A stretch of 64,000 bases of DNA from Catellatospora citrea (GCF_003610235.1 NZ_RAPR01000001.1:5704001-5768000); one strand, 5' to 3'. Numbered from the stretch's first letter, positions 33,920 to 42,791 are shown. Program-made: numbers and translations. The notes: generated by a model from the letters alone, not told the origin.

Positions 33920-34729
33920 GTGGACCGAGTGCTGATACTGCCGCCGCGGGTGACCGAGACCGGGCTGGCCTTCGCCGACGCCGCGCGGCCGCGCGGCATG
34001 CGGGTCGAGACGCTGCGCACCTGGCGGCTGCCGGAGCACCTGGCCGGGCACGCCGGAGCGCACCTGTACGCCGGGCCGCTGTTCGCCGACGCGGTCGGCG
34101 CGGAACTCGGCGTCGGGCTGCTGGAACCCGACCAGGACTGGCTCGCCCGGTTGCCGCGCGAGTGGACCCGCCGCGAGGTCGTCTTCACCACGCTGGCCGC
34201 GGCGCGGGCGCTGGACCGGCCCGCGTTCGTGAAGCCGCCGGACGACAAGAGCTTCCCCGCCCGGGTCTACCCGTCCGGGGCGGGCCTGCCCGGGCCGGAG
34301 GTCCTGGCCGGCGATACACCGGTGCTGGTCAGCGACGTGGTGACGTTCGGCGTGGAGTTCCGGATCTTCCTCGGCGCGGGCCGGGTCCGCGCCGCGAGCC
34401 GGTATGCCGTGGACGGCGAGCTGGATCTGGCCGGTCCCGCGGAGGACGCGCGGTGCGCGGACGCGGCCGCCTTCGCGGCGGGGCTGCTCGGCCCGGGGCT
34501 GCCGGAGCTGCCGAGCGCGGCGGTGGTCGACGTCGGCCTGCTCGAGGACGCCGTGACCGGCCGTCCGGAGTGGGCGGTGATCGAGGCGAACGCGGCCTGG
34601 GCGAGCGGCCACTACGCGGCCGACCCGGACGGGGCGCTCGACGTGGTGCTGGCGGCGAGCCGTCCGGCGGCCGAAATCGCGCCTGCCGACCGGCGTTTCC
34701 TGCGCCGGCTGCCGTCGGTGTCGCGCTGA
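33920..34729 (+). CDS. ATP-grasp-like protein (DUF4343 type)
   Basis: Predicted 269 residues from a GTG at 33920, where the conserved opening VDRVLILPPRVTETG begins; the frame is open upstream inside the HxlR gene. RPAFVKPPDDKSFPARVY is a candidate nucleotide-binding Lys segment, and FGVEFRIFLGAGRV with VIEANAAWASGHYA resembles the ATP-grasp metal-binding Glu-x-Asn strand. The group is annotated as ATP-grasp or DUF4343 with unknown substrate. It starts 71 bp after HxlR in the same direction and converges on a lipoprotein gene. Confidence 0.75.
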   Translation: MDRVLILPPRVTETGLAFADAARPRGMRVETLRTWRLPEHLAGHAGAHLYAGPLFADAVGAELGVGLLEPDQDWLARLPREWTRREVVFTTLAAARALDRPAFVKPPDDKSFPARVYPSGAGLPGPEVLAGDTPVLVSDVVTFGVEFRIFLGAGRVRAASRYAVDGELDLAGPAEDARCADAAAFAAGLLGPGLPELPSAAVVDVGLLEDAVTGRPEWAVIEANAAWASGHYAADPDGALDVVLAASRPAAEIAPADRRFLRRLPSVSR

Positions 34730-34762
34730 CCCGATCCGGCCGGCACCCCTCCGGCTCGCGGA

Positions 34763-35296
34763 TCAGGCCCGCGTGCTGCCGCCGCACGGGGAGACGGTGA
34801 TGGAGGTGAAGCCCTGCTGGCCGGCGGGGGAGCCCTGGACGGTCACGGTGACGAAGATGTTCGTCGCCGCGCTGCTGAAGTGCTTCTTCTCCAGTTTGGG
34901 CAGGGTCGCCGAGTAGCGGGCCATGGTGGCGTCACGGGTCAGGGCGACCTCGCCGGTGTAGCTGCCTCCGGTCATCGCGTAGCGCGCCTTGGCGGTCACC
35001 GGCGTGCCGCCGTCGGCGATCTCCGCGGTCACGGTGACGGCCGGGGGAAGGACGCCGCCGCAGGTCGGGTTGCCGACGGCGGCCACATTGGACTCCACCC
35101 GGCTGATGGTCGCCGTCGAAGCCGTCGTGGCGGCGGGCGCGCTCGCGGTGGGCCGGGCGGCGGCCGGCGAAGTGGCGACGCTCGGTGCGGCCTGGTCACG
35201 GGTCCACGAGTCACCGACGCCGATGCAGCCCTGCAGGCTGAGCATGGTCACCACCGCGAGTCCCACCGCCACGGGCGCACGGAATCTGATCACCAC
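34763..35296 (-). CDS. Putative lipoprotein of unknown function
   Basis: A 177-residue exported protein from a GTG start. The signal peptide ends in lipobox LSLQGC with Cys24. A Thr/Ala/Ser/Pro-rich linker (residues 33-65) leads to a beta-rich domain with two Cys, in NPTCGG and SPCGGS, likely one disulfide. The domain may be an Ig-like fold judging by alternating hydrophobics. No family recognised and no functional neighbour. Confidence 0.75.
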   Translation of the reverse strand: MVIRFRAPVAVGLAVVTMLSLQGCIGVGDSWTRDQAAPSVATSPAAARPTASAPAATTASTATISRVESNVAAVGNPTCGGVLPPAVTVTAEIADGGTPVTAKARYAMTGGSYTGEVALTRDATMARYSATLPKLEKKHFSSAATNIFVTVTVQGSPAGQQGFTSITVSPCGGSTRA

Positions 35297-35374
35297 CAGA
35301 GCTTAGCCAGGCTCACGGCTCCCATGAAATCAGCGCGACGACTTCCTTCCGCCGGCGGTGCGGCCAACCAAGTC

Positions 35375-35429
35375 GATCATGAAGTTGTGGCGATGACACG
35401 CCGTCGAACCCTGCCATAAGTTCATGATC
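35375..35429. repeat. 55-bp palindromic repeat, GATCATGAACTT family (minus-oriented copy)
   Basis: 17-nt arms with two mismatches (35375-35391 and 35413-35429) and a 21-nt loop. Its reverse complement matches 52912-52966 at 47 of 55 positions without gaps, loop included, so the two are copies of one element. It lies 8 bp after the LysR gene stop. Confidence 0.9.
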
Positions 35430-35436
35430 AACGTGG

Positions 35437-36393
35437 TTAGGGGTGGTGGGTGAGCCAGCGGGTGTAGGTGGGGCTGAGGCGGATGGCGTCGGTATAGGAC
35501 TGTTCGGCGTAGTCGATCAGGCGGGGGGCTACGCGGGCGGCGGGGGAGTCGGGGTGCCAGCCGATGAGGTGGCGCCAGCGCAGGGGGGTGGCGGCCAGGG
35601 GGACCGCGCGCACGCCGGCGATCTCGCGGAAGGTGGGCTGGCAGAGGGCGACGACACTGCCGCCGCGGACCAGGTCGGCGCAGCCGCCGAGGTCGCTCTC
35701 GTGGATCGGGCTGGGGGTGAACCCCGCTCGCGCGCAGGCGGCGGCGAAGCAGTCGGCGAAGCAGCCGTCGCCGGGGGTGGCCGCCCACCGGGAGCCGGCC
35801 AGATCGGCCAGCGCCACCTCGTCGGCGTCGGCGTACGGGTGCGAGGCGGGCAGCAGCACGAAGACCGGCGCGGTCGCCACGGTGTGCCAGACGAGCCGGC
35901 CGTCGTCGGGCGGGGTGGCCTCGCCGCAGGTGCCGATGAGCGCGAAGTCCAGCCGCGCGTCCAGCAGCATCGCCGAAAGCTCCGCCGACGACCACGACGG
36001 ATACGTGCTGAGCTGCGCGCTGGGCTGGGCGGCGGCCAGCCGGTGCACCACGCCGCCGATGAGCGGGCCGTTCACCGCGCCGATGCGGTAGCCGGGCAGC
36101 CCGTCGCCGCCGGAGTCCCGGGCCAGCCCGGCGAACCGGGTCGCCTCCTCCTCCAGGCCCTGCACCGCGGGCAGCAGCACCCGGGCGCGGGCCAGCACCA
36201 GCTCGCCCAGCGGGGTGGGGCGGGCGCCGCGGCGGTCGCGGTCGAAAAGCTGCCCGCCGAAGGCGCGCTCGATGCGCTGCAGCTGGGTGGTGAGGGCGGG
36301 CGCGGCGAGGCCGAGCACGGCCGCCGCCTTGGTGACGCTGCCGGCGTCGGCTATCGCGCAGACCACCCGCAGGTGCCGCAGCTCCAACCTCAC
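35437..36393 (-). CDS. LysR family transcriptional regulator
   Basis: A 318-residue regulator. The N-terminal HTH is LRVVCAIADAGSVTKAAAVLG with QLQRIERAFGGQLFDR; residues 90-310 form the LysR effector-binding domain. It is divergent from an MFS transporter across 162 bp, so it probably activates or represses that gene. No clear T-N11-A site was identified. The effector is unknown. Confidence 0.92.
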   Translation of the reverse strand: MRLELRHLRVVCAIADAGSVTKAAAVLGLAAPALTTQLQRIERAFGGQLFDRDRRGARPTPLGELVLARARVLLPAVQGLEEEATRFAGLARDSGGDGLPGYRIGAVNGPLIGGVVHRLAAAQPSAQLSTYPSWSSAELSAMLLDARLDFALIGTCGEATPPDDGRLVWHTVATAPVFVLLPASHPYADADEVALADLAGSRWAATPGDGCFADCFAAACARAGFTPSPIHESDLGGCADLVRGGSVVALCQPTFREIAGVRAVPLAATPLRWRHLIGWHPDSPAARVAPRLIDYAEQSYTDAIRLSPTYTRWLTHHP

Positions 36394-36555
36394 CCGCTGA
36401 TGTTATGGCCGCACCGGCGGCGCGTGAAGGTGTCGCGTCCGATCACCCCGCCGGACGGTATGGACGGAGATCGAAATCCGTCGGTAGGGTCGGTGGACCC
36501 GACTCGACGGCGACGGGTTCGCGCGGCGCGGGAGAAGTTGTACCAGGAGGTGGCG

Positions 36556-38157
36556 ATGCAGCGCAGAGCGGCGCTGATCGGGCTGCTCGGCGCCGAGCTG
36601 GTGTCGACCGTCGGCTCGCGGATGTCGTTCCTGGCCATTCCGTGGCTGGTGCTGGTCACGACCGACGACCCGACGAAGGTCGGCGTGGTCGCGTTCGCCG
36701 AGGCGCTGCCGTACATCCTGGCCGGGATCTTCGGCACGCCGCTGGCGGACCGGTTCGGCGTACGCGAGGTCTCCATCGGCACCGACCTGGCCAGCGCGCT
36801 GGTCGTGGGCGCGATCGCGGCCTTCGGCAGCGGCGACTTCACGGTGCTGGTCGTGCTCATCGCGACGCTGGGCGCGCTGCGCGGGGTCGGCGACAAGTCG
36901 AAGCGGGTGCTGCTGCCACCGGTGGTGGAGGCGTCGGGCACGCCGATGGCGCGGGTCACCGCGGTCTTCTCCGCGCTCAACCGGATGGCGATGGTGATCG
37001 GCGCCGCGGTGGCGGGCGTGCTGATCGCCTGGCTCGGCCCGGTCGGCGCGATCTGGGCCGACGCGGCGACCTTCGCGGCCTGCGCGGGTGTGGTGGTGGC
37101 GCTGGTGCGCATCACCCGCGAGCAGAACCACCCGGCCCGCGGCGCGCAGGAGTCCTACTGGCAGGGGCTGCGCACCGGGTTCGGCTTCGTGCGGCGCGAG
37201 CGGCTGCTGCGCAGCCTGGTCGGCATGATGTTCGTGACGAACCTGTTCAACCAGGCCAGCGCGGTCGTGTTCATCCCGATGTGGGTACGCGAGCACCTGG
37301 GCTCGCCGGTGGCCCTGGGCTGGATCGGCGGCGCCTTCGCGCTCGGCGCGATCGCGGGCGGGGCCGCCTTCGCGGCGCTGGTCACGCGACTGCCGCGCTA
37401 CGCGACCCTCGTCATCGGATACTTCATCGGCGGCGCGCCGCGCTTCCTGGTGCTGGCGCTGAGCGACGACCTGCGGGTGGCGCTGGCCGTGTCGTTCGTG
37501 TCCGGGGTGGCCATGTCCTCGGTGAACCCCACCTACGGCCTGCTGATGTTCGAGCGGGTGCCGCGGGCCATGCAGACCCGGGTGTTCGGGCTGACCGGGG
37601 CGATCACGTTCGGCGGCATCCCGCTGGGCGGCATGGTCGGCGCGTGGGCGGTGGAGACGCTCGGCCTGTCCGGTGGGCTGTGGCTGGCCGGGGCGGCGTA
37701 CTTCGCGGCCACGCTGACGCCCGTGTTCGGGTGGCGGCTGTGGCAGCAGATCAACGACATCAAGGGCAAGGCCGCCCCGGACACCCCGCTGTGGCAGGAG
37801 TACCTGTCCGAGCTGGGCCGCCGGATGGGCCTGGTGGACACCGGTCCGGCGGTGCCGGTGTCGGTGACGCTGGCCTACGCCGGGGGCGGCTGGACGGTGA
37901 CGGCGCGGCGTGGCAGGCGGCGGCTGGCACGCCCGTACGCCGTCTCGTCCGCCGCGGCGCTCCAGCACGTCGCCGCGCTGGAGCTGCCCGACGTGTACGA
38001 GACGGTGGAGCAGGTGCACCTGGCCCGCCGCCGGGCCGCCGAGCAGCAGGCGGCGGCCGTGCGGGCGAACCTGCGCGCGCTCGAGTCGACGCTGACCGAG
38101 CTGCGGGCGGCGTCCGCTCAGTGGCCGTCCGGCCAGCCGGGGGAGCGGCCGAGGTAG
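36556..38157 (+). CDS. MFS transporter with C-terminal cytoplasmic extension
   Basis: Predicted 533 residues from the ATG at 36556 (AGGAGG 5 nt upstream); the frame is open far upstream opposite LysR, which is a shadow. Twelve hydrophobic helices occupy residues 5-405, opening LIGLLGAELVSTVGSRMSFLA. About 120 extra residues follow the last helix, containing an Arg-rich segment (ARRGRRRLARPYA) and a long charged helix. Such a tail is unusual for MFS exporters and may be regulatory. Its last 40 nt overlap the convergent TIGR03086 gene. Confidence 0.9.
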   Translation: MQRRAALIGLLGAELVSTVGSRMSFLAIPWLVLVTTDDPTKVGVVAFAEALPYILAGIFGTPLADRFGVREVSIGTDLASALVVGAIAAFGSGDFTVLVVLIATLGALRGVGDKSKRVLLPPVVEASGTPMARVTAVFSALNRMAMVIGAAVAGVLIAWLGPVGAIWADAATFAACAGVVVALVRITREQNHPARGAQESYWQGLRTGFGFVRRERLLRSLVGMMFVTNLFNQASAVVFIPMWVREHLGSPVALGWIGGAFALGAIAGGAAFAALVTRLPRYATLVIGYFIGGAPRFLVLALSDDLRVALAVSFVSGVAMSSVNPTYGLLMFERVPRAMQTRVFGLTGAITFGGIPLGGMVGAWAVETLGLSGGLWLAGAAYFAATLTPVFGWRLWQQINDIKGKAAPDTPLWQEYLSELGRRMGLVDTGPAVPVSVTLAYAGGGWTVTARRGRRRLARPYAVSSAAALQHVAALELPDVYETVEQVHLARRRAAEQQAAAVRANLRALESTLTELRAASAQWPSGQPGERPR

Positions 38158-38693
38158 GCGACGAGCCGGTCGCCGGGCGGGGCGTCGGCGGCCGGTTCGA
38201 CCATGACGCCGAAGGCCTTGCTGGGCCGGCCGGTGGGCCAGCGCAGTGCGATCGTCATGGCCGACGCGCTCAGGTCAGGGTCGAGCGTGGCGTCCGCGCC
38301 GGTCGACTTCGCCACGTCCCAGGCGTGCACCAGGAAGTCGACGAAGTGCATGCCGAGCACCGTCGGCGCGGTGAAGGTGCCGTAGCCGTACACCTCGATC
38401 TTGCGGTCCAGCAGCGTCTTCGCGCTGAACGCCTTGGTGACCAGGGTGACGGAGTCGGCGAACGCCCGGCGGGGGTCGGTCGGTGGGGTCAGGTCGTCCC
38501 ACACGGACGGGTCGGTCGGCTTGCCCGCCGCCGCGGCGGCGAAACCGCGGTTGTGCCCGATCATGTGCCCGAGCAACTGGCCGAGCGTCCAGTCGCCGCA
38601 GGGGGATGGCCGGGCGAGATCGGCGCGCTTGACGCGGTTCACGGCCGCTGCGGCCGCGGCGAGCGCACGCCGGTCGAGGTCACGAAGGTCCAT
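38118..38693 (-). CDS. TIGR03086 family protein (DinB/mycothiol-dependent maleylpyruvate isomerase-like)
   Basis: Predicted 191 residues from the ATG at 38693; an alternative start is at 38705, and neither has a good Shine-Dalgarno. LARPSPCGDWTLGQLLGHMIGH and FVDFLVHAWDVAKSTG carry the His residues expected to bind metal in the DinB-like four-helix bundle. Members are proposed mycothiol-dependent transferases; the reaction here is unknown. The 3' end overlaps the MFS gene by 40 nt on the opposite strand. Confidence 0.88.
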   Translation of the reverse strand: MDLRDLDRRALAAAAAAVNRVKRADLARPSPCGDWTLGQLLGHMIGHNRGFAAAAAGKPTDPSVWDDLTPPTDPRRAFADSVTLVTKAFSAKTLLDRKIEVYGYGTFTAPTVLGMHFVDFLVHAWDVAKSTGADATLDPDLSASAMTIALRWPTGRPSKAFGVMVEPAADAPPGDRLVAYLGRSPGWPDGH

Positions 38694-38803
38694 GTGTCGC
38701 ACCATAGTGCCGCAGCTCGGTGTGCTCCACCGGTGACGCCGCCAGGCGGGAAACCTGTCCGGACAGTCCGATCAGCCGGGTCGTCGCATCGACGCATCTG
38801 GTG

Positions 38804-38817
38804 TCAGCGAACGCTGA
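38804..38817. promoter_or_regulatory. Candidate operator in AT-rich leader of ATP-grasp gene
   Basis: TCAGCGAACGCTGA is a 14-bp palindrome with an AA centre. It is followed by an AT-rich run (38817-38835) and TTGACA at 38841-38846. No regulator is adjacent; the assignment rests on symmetry alone. Confidence 0.4.
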
Positions 38818-38923
38818 TCAGATAGACATATGCATGGGTGTTGACATGACGGGATCGGCGCGTGAGGCTGTTCGTGCCGATCCCGCATGTCGGACAGATG
38901 GCAACGGGGTCGAAAGGGAGAGC

Positions 38924-40174
38924 ATGACCGTCCATGACGACCGGCCGCTGCTGCTGATGGTCCGCACCGGCAAGCGCGAGTTCCGGGAATACCTGCTGCG
39001 CTCGCTGGCCCCGGCCTACCGGGTGCACCTGTTCACCGGGGTCGCGCCCACCTGGGAGCTGGACTACGTCGCGGGCGCCACCGAGCTCGGTGGCCTGCTC
39101 GACGTCAAGGCGATGGCCGAGGCCGCGCTGCGGCTGCCGGACGGGCCGGTCGCGGGCGTGTTCACCTGGGACGAGGCGCGCACGCCGCAGACCGCGGAGC
39201 TGGCCGTGGCACTGGGGCTGCCCGGCGACCCGGCGGTGACCGCCCGCTGCCGGGACAAGCTGCTGACCCGCCGGGCGCTGGCCGCGGCCCAGGTGGCCCA
39301 GCCCGCGTCGGTGCCGGTGGGCTCGCTGGCGCAGGCGTTCGCCGAGGCCGCCCGGATCGGCTACCCGGTGATCCTCAAGCCCAGCGACCTGGCGCTAAGC
39401 GTCGGCGTGATCAAGGTGGCGGGGCCCGAGGAGCTGGCCGCGGCATACGAGTTCACCAGCGCGGTGCGCCACGGCGCGCTGCCCGACTGGCGGCCTCAGG
39501 TGCTGCTGGAGGAGTACGTCGACGGCGAGGAGATCAGCGTCGACGCCGCGGTGCACCACGGCGAGGTCACCCCGCTGTGCCTGGCCCGCAAGGAGATCGG
39601 GCACCCGCCGTACTGCATCGAGATCGGACACTACGTGCACGGCGACGACCCGCTGCTGCACGATCCGCAGCTGCGGCGGCTGCTGCAGGACGCGCACGAG
39701 GCGCTCGGGTTCCGCGACGGGGTGACCCATACCGAGATCAAGCTGTCCTCGCGCGGGCCGCGGATCATCGAGGTGAACGGGCGGCTCGGCGGCGACATGA
39801 TCCCCTACCTGGGGTTGCGGGCCACCGGCGTCGACGTCGCGCTGGCCGCCGCCGCGGTGGCCTGCGGCCACCCGCCGGTCGTCGCGCCGGACCGCAAGCT
39901 GGTGGCGGCGGTGCGCTTCTTCTACCCGGCGCAGCCCGACACCGTCGTCGAGACGCTGGACTTCGACCGGGCCGGGTTGCCGCCCGCCGTGGACGAGCTG
40001 GCCCTGCTGGCCGAGCCGGGAGAGCGGCGTTCGCCGCCGCCGGCGGGCACGGTCAACGGCCGGGTCGCGTACGCCACCGCGGTTGCGGCGACGCCGCGCG
40101 AGTGCGAACGGGCGCTCGACGCCGCCGGCGCCGCCCTGCGCATCAACGGCCTGCCGCCGGCCGACCACGGCTGA
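38924..40174 (+). CDS. ATP-grasp carboxylate-amine ligase family protein
   Basis: Predicted 416 residues from the ATG at 38924, set by AAAGGGAG just upstream. The central ATP-grasp fold shows RIGYPVILKPSDLALSVGV (nucleotide Lys and glycine loop), LLEEYVDGEEISVDA and the metal motif IEVNGRLGGDMIP. This resembles ligases that join a carboxylate to an amine or phosphopantetheine-free amino acid via acyl phosphate, such as those making dipeptides in natural products. It converges with a sulfotransferase gene, the ends 61 bp apart, and both have AT-rich upstream regions, so they may belong to one small accessory cluster. Confidence 0.85.
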   Translation: MTVHDDRPLLLMVRTGKREFREYLLRSLAPAYRVHLFTGVAPTWELDYVAGATELGGLLDVKAMAEAALRLPDGPVAGVFTWDEARTPQTAELAVALGLPGDPAVTARCRDKLLTRRALAAAQVAQPASVPVGSLAQAFAEAARIGYPVILKPSDLALSVGVIKVAGPEELAAAYEFTSAVRHGALPDWRPQVLLEEYVDGEEISVDAAVHHGEVTPLCLARKEIGHPPYCIEIGHYVHGDDPLLHDPQLRRLLQDAHEALGFRDGVTHTEIKLSSRGPRIIEVNGRLGGDMIPYLGLRATGVDVALAAAAVACGHPPVVAPDRKLVAAVRFFYPAQPDTVVETLDFDRAGLPPAVDELALLAEPGERRSPPPAGTVNGRVAYATAVAATPRECERALDAAGAALRINGLPPADHG

Positions 40175-40180
40175 CGGATC

Positions 40181-40208
40181 GCCCCGGGGCCGGACTCGCC
40201 CCCGGGGC
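40181..40208. terminator. Terminator between ATP-grasp and sulfotransferase genes
   Basis: GCCCCGGGG at 40181-40189 pairs with CCCCGGGGC at 40200-40208 (9-bp stem, 10-nt loop), 7 nt after the ATP-grasp stop and between convergent genes. Confidence 0.7.
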
Positions 40209-40234
40209 AGCGGGCGCCCGCCCGGGCGCGCGCG

Positions 40235-41098
40235 TCACCAGTCGTAGCCCAGGCGCTCCACGAGATCGCCGTAGCGGGCCCGGAACGCCGCCAGGTGCTC
40301 GGCGGTGAGGTGGTTGCGCCAGTCCCCGGCGACCCCGCGACGGTAGTGGCTGTGCACGTCCTCCTGCCCGCGCTCGCGGCCCTTGGCCAGGCGGCTGAAC
40401 GAGAAGCGCTCGCAAGCGCTGGTCACGTACACGCCGGGCAGCCGGCGCAGCGGCAGCCGGGGCAGCACGTGGCGCGGATAGGCCAGCCAGCGCGGGGTGC
40501 CCCGGCGGGCGGCGACGTTCCAGCGCACCGCGGCCATTCGCGCCTGCTCCGGTCCGGATCCGTCGGGGGTGAGCAGGTCCAGGTGGCCGAGGATGGCGGT
40601 CCAGGACTTCACCGGGTCGGTGATCGCGTCCTCCATGCGCACCTCGAGCACGCCGGGCCGGGTGTAGTCCCACTGCGACATCGGGTCCAGGAACATGCCG
40701 CTGAACTCCACCTCCGCCAGCAGGCCGCCGTCCTCGTCGAGGCTGCGCAGGTTGCGCCGGTGCGCGACCAGCTCGGGCCAGGGCACCCCGCCGACCACCT
40801 CGGGGTGGCTGTTGAGGTGGCTGAAGTAGCCGGAGACCACGATGTCGCGCGGGTCGCGGATGAGGTGGAACCCCCGGTGCTCGGGCAGCGTGTCCACCCA
40901 TTCCGGCTTCGCGTTCGTCATGATCAGGAGGTCGGGGCGGGTGGCGCGCACGTAGTCGCCGAGGGTGTCGTGCGGCGCCCACTGCTCCGGCACGTGGATC
41001 GTGGCGACCTTGAGGTCCAGCGCGAACGCCGCCTCGTGCAGGATGGATCTGGCCCAGGTCGACGCTGATTTGTGGCGCGCGAAATACGCACGAAGCAC
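40235..41098 (-). CDS. Sulfotransferase family protein
   Basis: A 287-residue PAPS-dependent sulfotransferase from a GTG start. RHKSASTWARSIL (residues 8-20) is the 5'-phosphosulfate loop, and HLIRDPRDIVVSGYFSH (from 78) is the 3'-phosphate motif with the conserved Arg, Asp and Ser. VRMEDAITDP matches the third family element. It has no membrane segment, so it probably acts in the cytoplasm on a small molecule, lipid or glycan; the acceptor is unknown. The upstream DNA (41148-41182) is unusually AT-rich. Confidence 0.88.
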   Translation of the reverse strand: MLRAYFARHKSASTWARSILHEAAFALDLKVATIHVPEQWAPHDTLGDYVRATRPDLLIMTNAKPEWVDTLPEHRGFHLIRDPRDIVVSGYFSHLNSHPEVVGGVPWPELVAHRRNLRSLDEDGGLLAEVEFSGMFLDPMSQWDYTRPGVLEVRMEDAITDPVKSWTAILGHLDLLTPDGSGPEQARMAAVRWNVAARRGTPRWLAYPRHVLPRLPLRRLPGVYVTSACERFSFSRLAKGRERGQEDVHSHYRRGVAGDWRNHLTAEHLAAFRARYGDLVERLGYDW

Positions 41099-41147
41099 CG
41101 GTTCACTCCTGACAAAGGTCCTGATGAGACGTCATGCCGACGCGGCT

Positions 41148-41182
41148 TGATAGCTGCGTTAACAATAAATACATCTATTCAG
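41148..41182 (-). promoter_or_regulatory. AT-rich promoter region of sulfotransferase gene
   Basis: Thirty-five bases with only about nine G or C in a chromosome near 73 percent GC, including ACAATAAATACATCTATTC. On the minus strand it offers TATTTAT and TTGTTA boxes 50-85 bp before the sulfotransferase start. It may be a promoter or a foreign-DNA scar. Confidence 0.5.
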
Positions 41183-41221
41183 GAAGGGCCAGCACTGTCA
41201 AGAACGTGAATGGGCCCGCGA

Positions 41222-41758
41222 TCAGCTCAGGGGCAGCCCGGCGGCGTTCAGGATCTTCTTGCGCTCCTTGGCGGTGAGCCGGTCCACGTAGACCGTGCCG
41301 TCCAGGTGGTCGGTCTCGTGCTGCAGGCAGCGGGCGACCAGCCCGGTGCCCTCGACGCGCACCGGCTCGCCGTGCATGTCCACCCCGGTCACCACGGCGA
41401 GCGCGGTGCGCGCCACGTCGCCGCGCTGTCCGGGCACGGACAGGCAGCCCTCCCCGGAGACCTCCAGCTCACGCGGCGGAGCGGGGAGTGCGAGGACCGG
41501 GTTGACCACGTGGGCCACCACGTTGGCGCCGTTGCCCGGATCGGGGCAGTCCATCACGAACACGCGCAGGCCTACCCCGATCTGGTTGGCGGCCAGGCCC
41601 ACGCCGTTGGCGGCGTACATGCTGGCGAACATGTCGGCGACCAGCTGGTGCAGGTCCGGCCCGAAGTCGGTGACGGGAGCCGTCGGGCGGTGCAGCACCG
41701 GTGTGCCGTACAGCGTGATGTCCCGGGCGATCCCGGGCCGGACGGCCTGCTCGCTCAT
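41222..41758 (-). CDS. def: Peptide deformylase
   Basis: Predicted 178 residues from the ATG at 41758, whose ATGA overlaps the stop of the DUF3105 gene; the open frame up to 42883 is a shadow. All three metal motifs are present: NGVGLAANQIG, EGCLSVPG and QHETDHLDG (HExxH Fe/Zn site). It removes the formyl group from nascent proteins in the cytoplasm. It is often one of two def copies in actinobacteria. Placement behind DUF3105 and acylphosphatase genes is not obviously functional. Confidence 0.96.
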   Translation of the reverse strand: MSEQAVRPGIARDITLYGTPVLHRPTAPVTDFGPDLHQLVADMFASMYAANGVGLAANQIGVGLRVFVMDCPDPGNGANVVAHVVNPVLALPAPPRELEVSGEGCLSVPGQRGDVARTALAVVTGVDMHGEPVRVEGTGLVARCLQHETDHLDGTVYVDRLTAKERKKILNAAGLPLS

Positions 41759-42417
41759 GCCGCGGTCCCGGCAGGCGGCAGCTCTCCGGTCTGGCGGGTG
41801 CCGCCCGAGCAGGGCGCGCCGATCTCGGGCCCGGCGTTCTGGCGCGCGGCGTTGACGAAGAAGTCGATGCGCGGGTCGTCCGCGCTGTCCACCTTCAGCT
41901 GGTATCCCCACGCCTGCAGCGAGATCGGCGCATCCTGGCCCGGGAACGGGCTCAGCATCAGGTAGTCGCGCCCGGAGACCTTCGCCGCCAGCGCGCGGGC
42001 CTCGTCGTCGGCGATGCCGGGCCGGTAGGTGATCCACACCGCGCCGTGTTCGAGGCTGTGCACGGCCCGCTCGCTGGCGATCGGCTCGTCGTACACCGTG
42101 CCGGAGCAGTTCTGCCAGGTGCCGTTGTGCTGCCCGCCGATCGGGGGCTGCTGCGGGTAGACCACCCCGCCCTGGGCGTGGTCCTGGCTCAGCGGACCCT
42201 CGCCGAGGTAGTTGCGCACCCCGTCGATCCCCGCGAGCTGCTGCTCCCAGGTCCCGGTCGGCGCGACGGCCTGGGTGTCCTTCTGCTGGGCGCGCCAGAC
42301 GTAGTAACCCACGCCGCCCACCCCCGCGCAGAGGCACAACAGCACGACGAGGCCGCCGACCACCCACGCCCACACGGGCACCGCCGGTTTGGGCGGTGTG
42401 TTCGTGTAATCCACCAT
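41755..42417 (-). CDS. DUF3105 membrane-anchored protein
   Basis: A 220-residue protein with a single N-terminal transmembrane helix (about 15-42) and an outside domain of 170 residues. AVHSLEHGAVWITYRPG and the HAQGGVVYPQQPPIGGQHN stretch give the His-rich, possibly metal-binding, pattern of DUF3105. NCSGTVYD and GAPCSGG hold two Cys that could pair. Function unknown; it precedes and overlaps def by 4 nt. Confidence 0.88.
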   Translation of the reverse strand: MVDYTNTPPKPAVPVWAWVVGGLVVLLCLCAGVGGVGYYVWRAQQKDTQAVAPTGTWEQQLAGIDGVRNYLGEGPLSQDHAQGGVVYPQQPPIGGQHNGTWQNCSGTVYDEPIASERAVHSLEHGAVWITYRPGIADDEARALAAKVSGRDYLMLSPFPGQDAPISLQAWGYQLKVDSADDPRIDFFVNAARQNAGPEIGAPCSGGTRQTGELPPAGTAA

Positions 42418-42492
42418 GGCGTGGCCTCCCCAGGAACTCGATTCGCCGCGGTGATCCTAGCTTCCCGACTTCGCGGAGCGGAGCGGTGCAGG

Positions 42493-42768
42493 TCAGGCGG
42501 TGGGGTGGATGTCGAAGCCGGACAGGCCCTCGGGGGTCTCCTCGAAGACCGCGACGCCGTCGACGATGGCGAGCTCGGGGCCGTGCTTGGTCCAGGAGAC
42601 GAGGCGGTCCACGCCGTCGGGCGTGCCCTCGAAGACGGCCTCGACCGTGCGGTCGGGCCGGTTGCGCACCCACCCGGCGACACCGGCCGCCTGCGCCTGC
42701 TGCCGGCAGGAGTCGCGGTAATAGACGCCCTGCACCTCGCCGGTGACCACAACGCGCCTGCGGATCAT
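42493..42768 (-). CDS. acyP: Acylphosphatase
   Basis: A 91-residue enzyme, full length for the family. GEVQGVYYRDSCRQQAQ supplies the phosphate-binding loop and Arg, and GWVRNRPDRTVEAVFEG the catalytic Asn. The loop reads VYYRD rather than the usual VGFR, a modest variation. It hydrolyses acyl phosphates in the cytoplasm. Divergent from polX, the starts 23 bp apart. Confidence 0.93.
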   Translation of the reverse strand: MIRRRVVVTGEVQGVYYRDSCRQQAQAAGVAGWVRNRPDRTVEAVFEGTPDGVDRLVSWTKHGPELAIVDGVAVFEETPEGLSGFDIHPTA

Positions 42769-42791
42769 GTGTCAACCGTAGACTGGACGGC

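Noticed and set aside
35443..36555. Long open frame running into the MFS gene and opposite LysR
   Set aside because: The LysR gene on the other strand has clear family motifs, while this extension is low-complexity Gly/Ala/Arg sequence. The MFS start at 36556 has a perfect AGGAGG.
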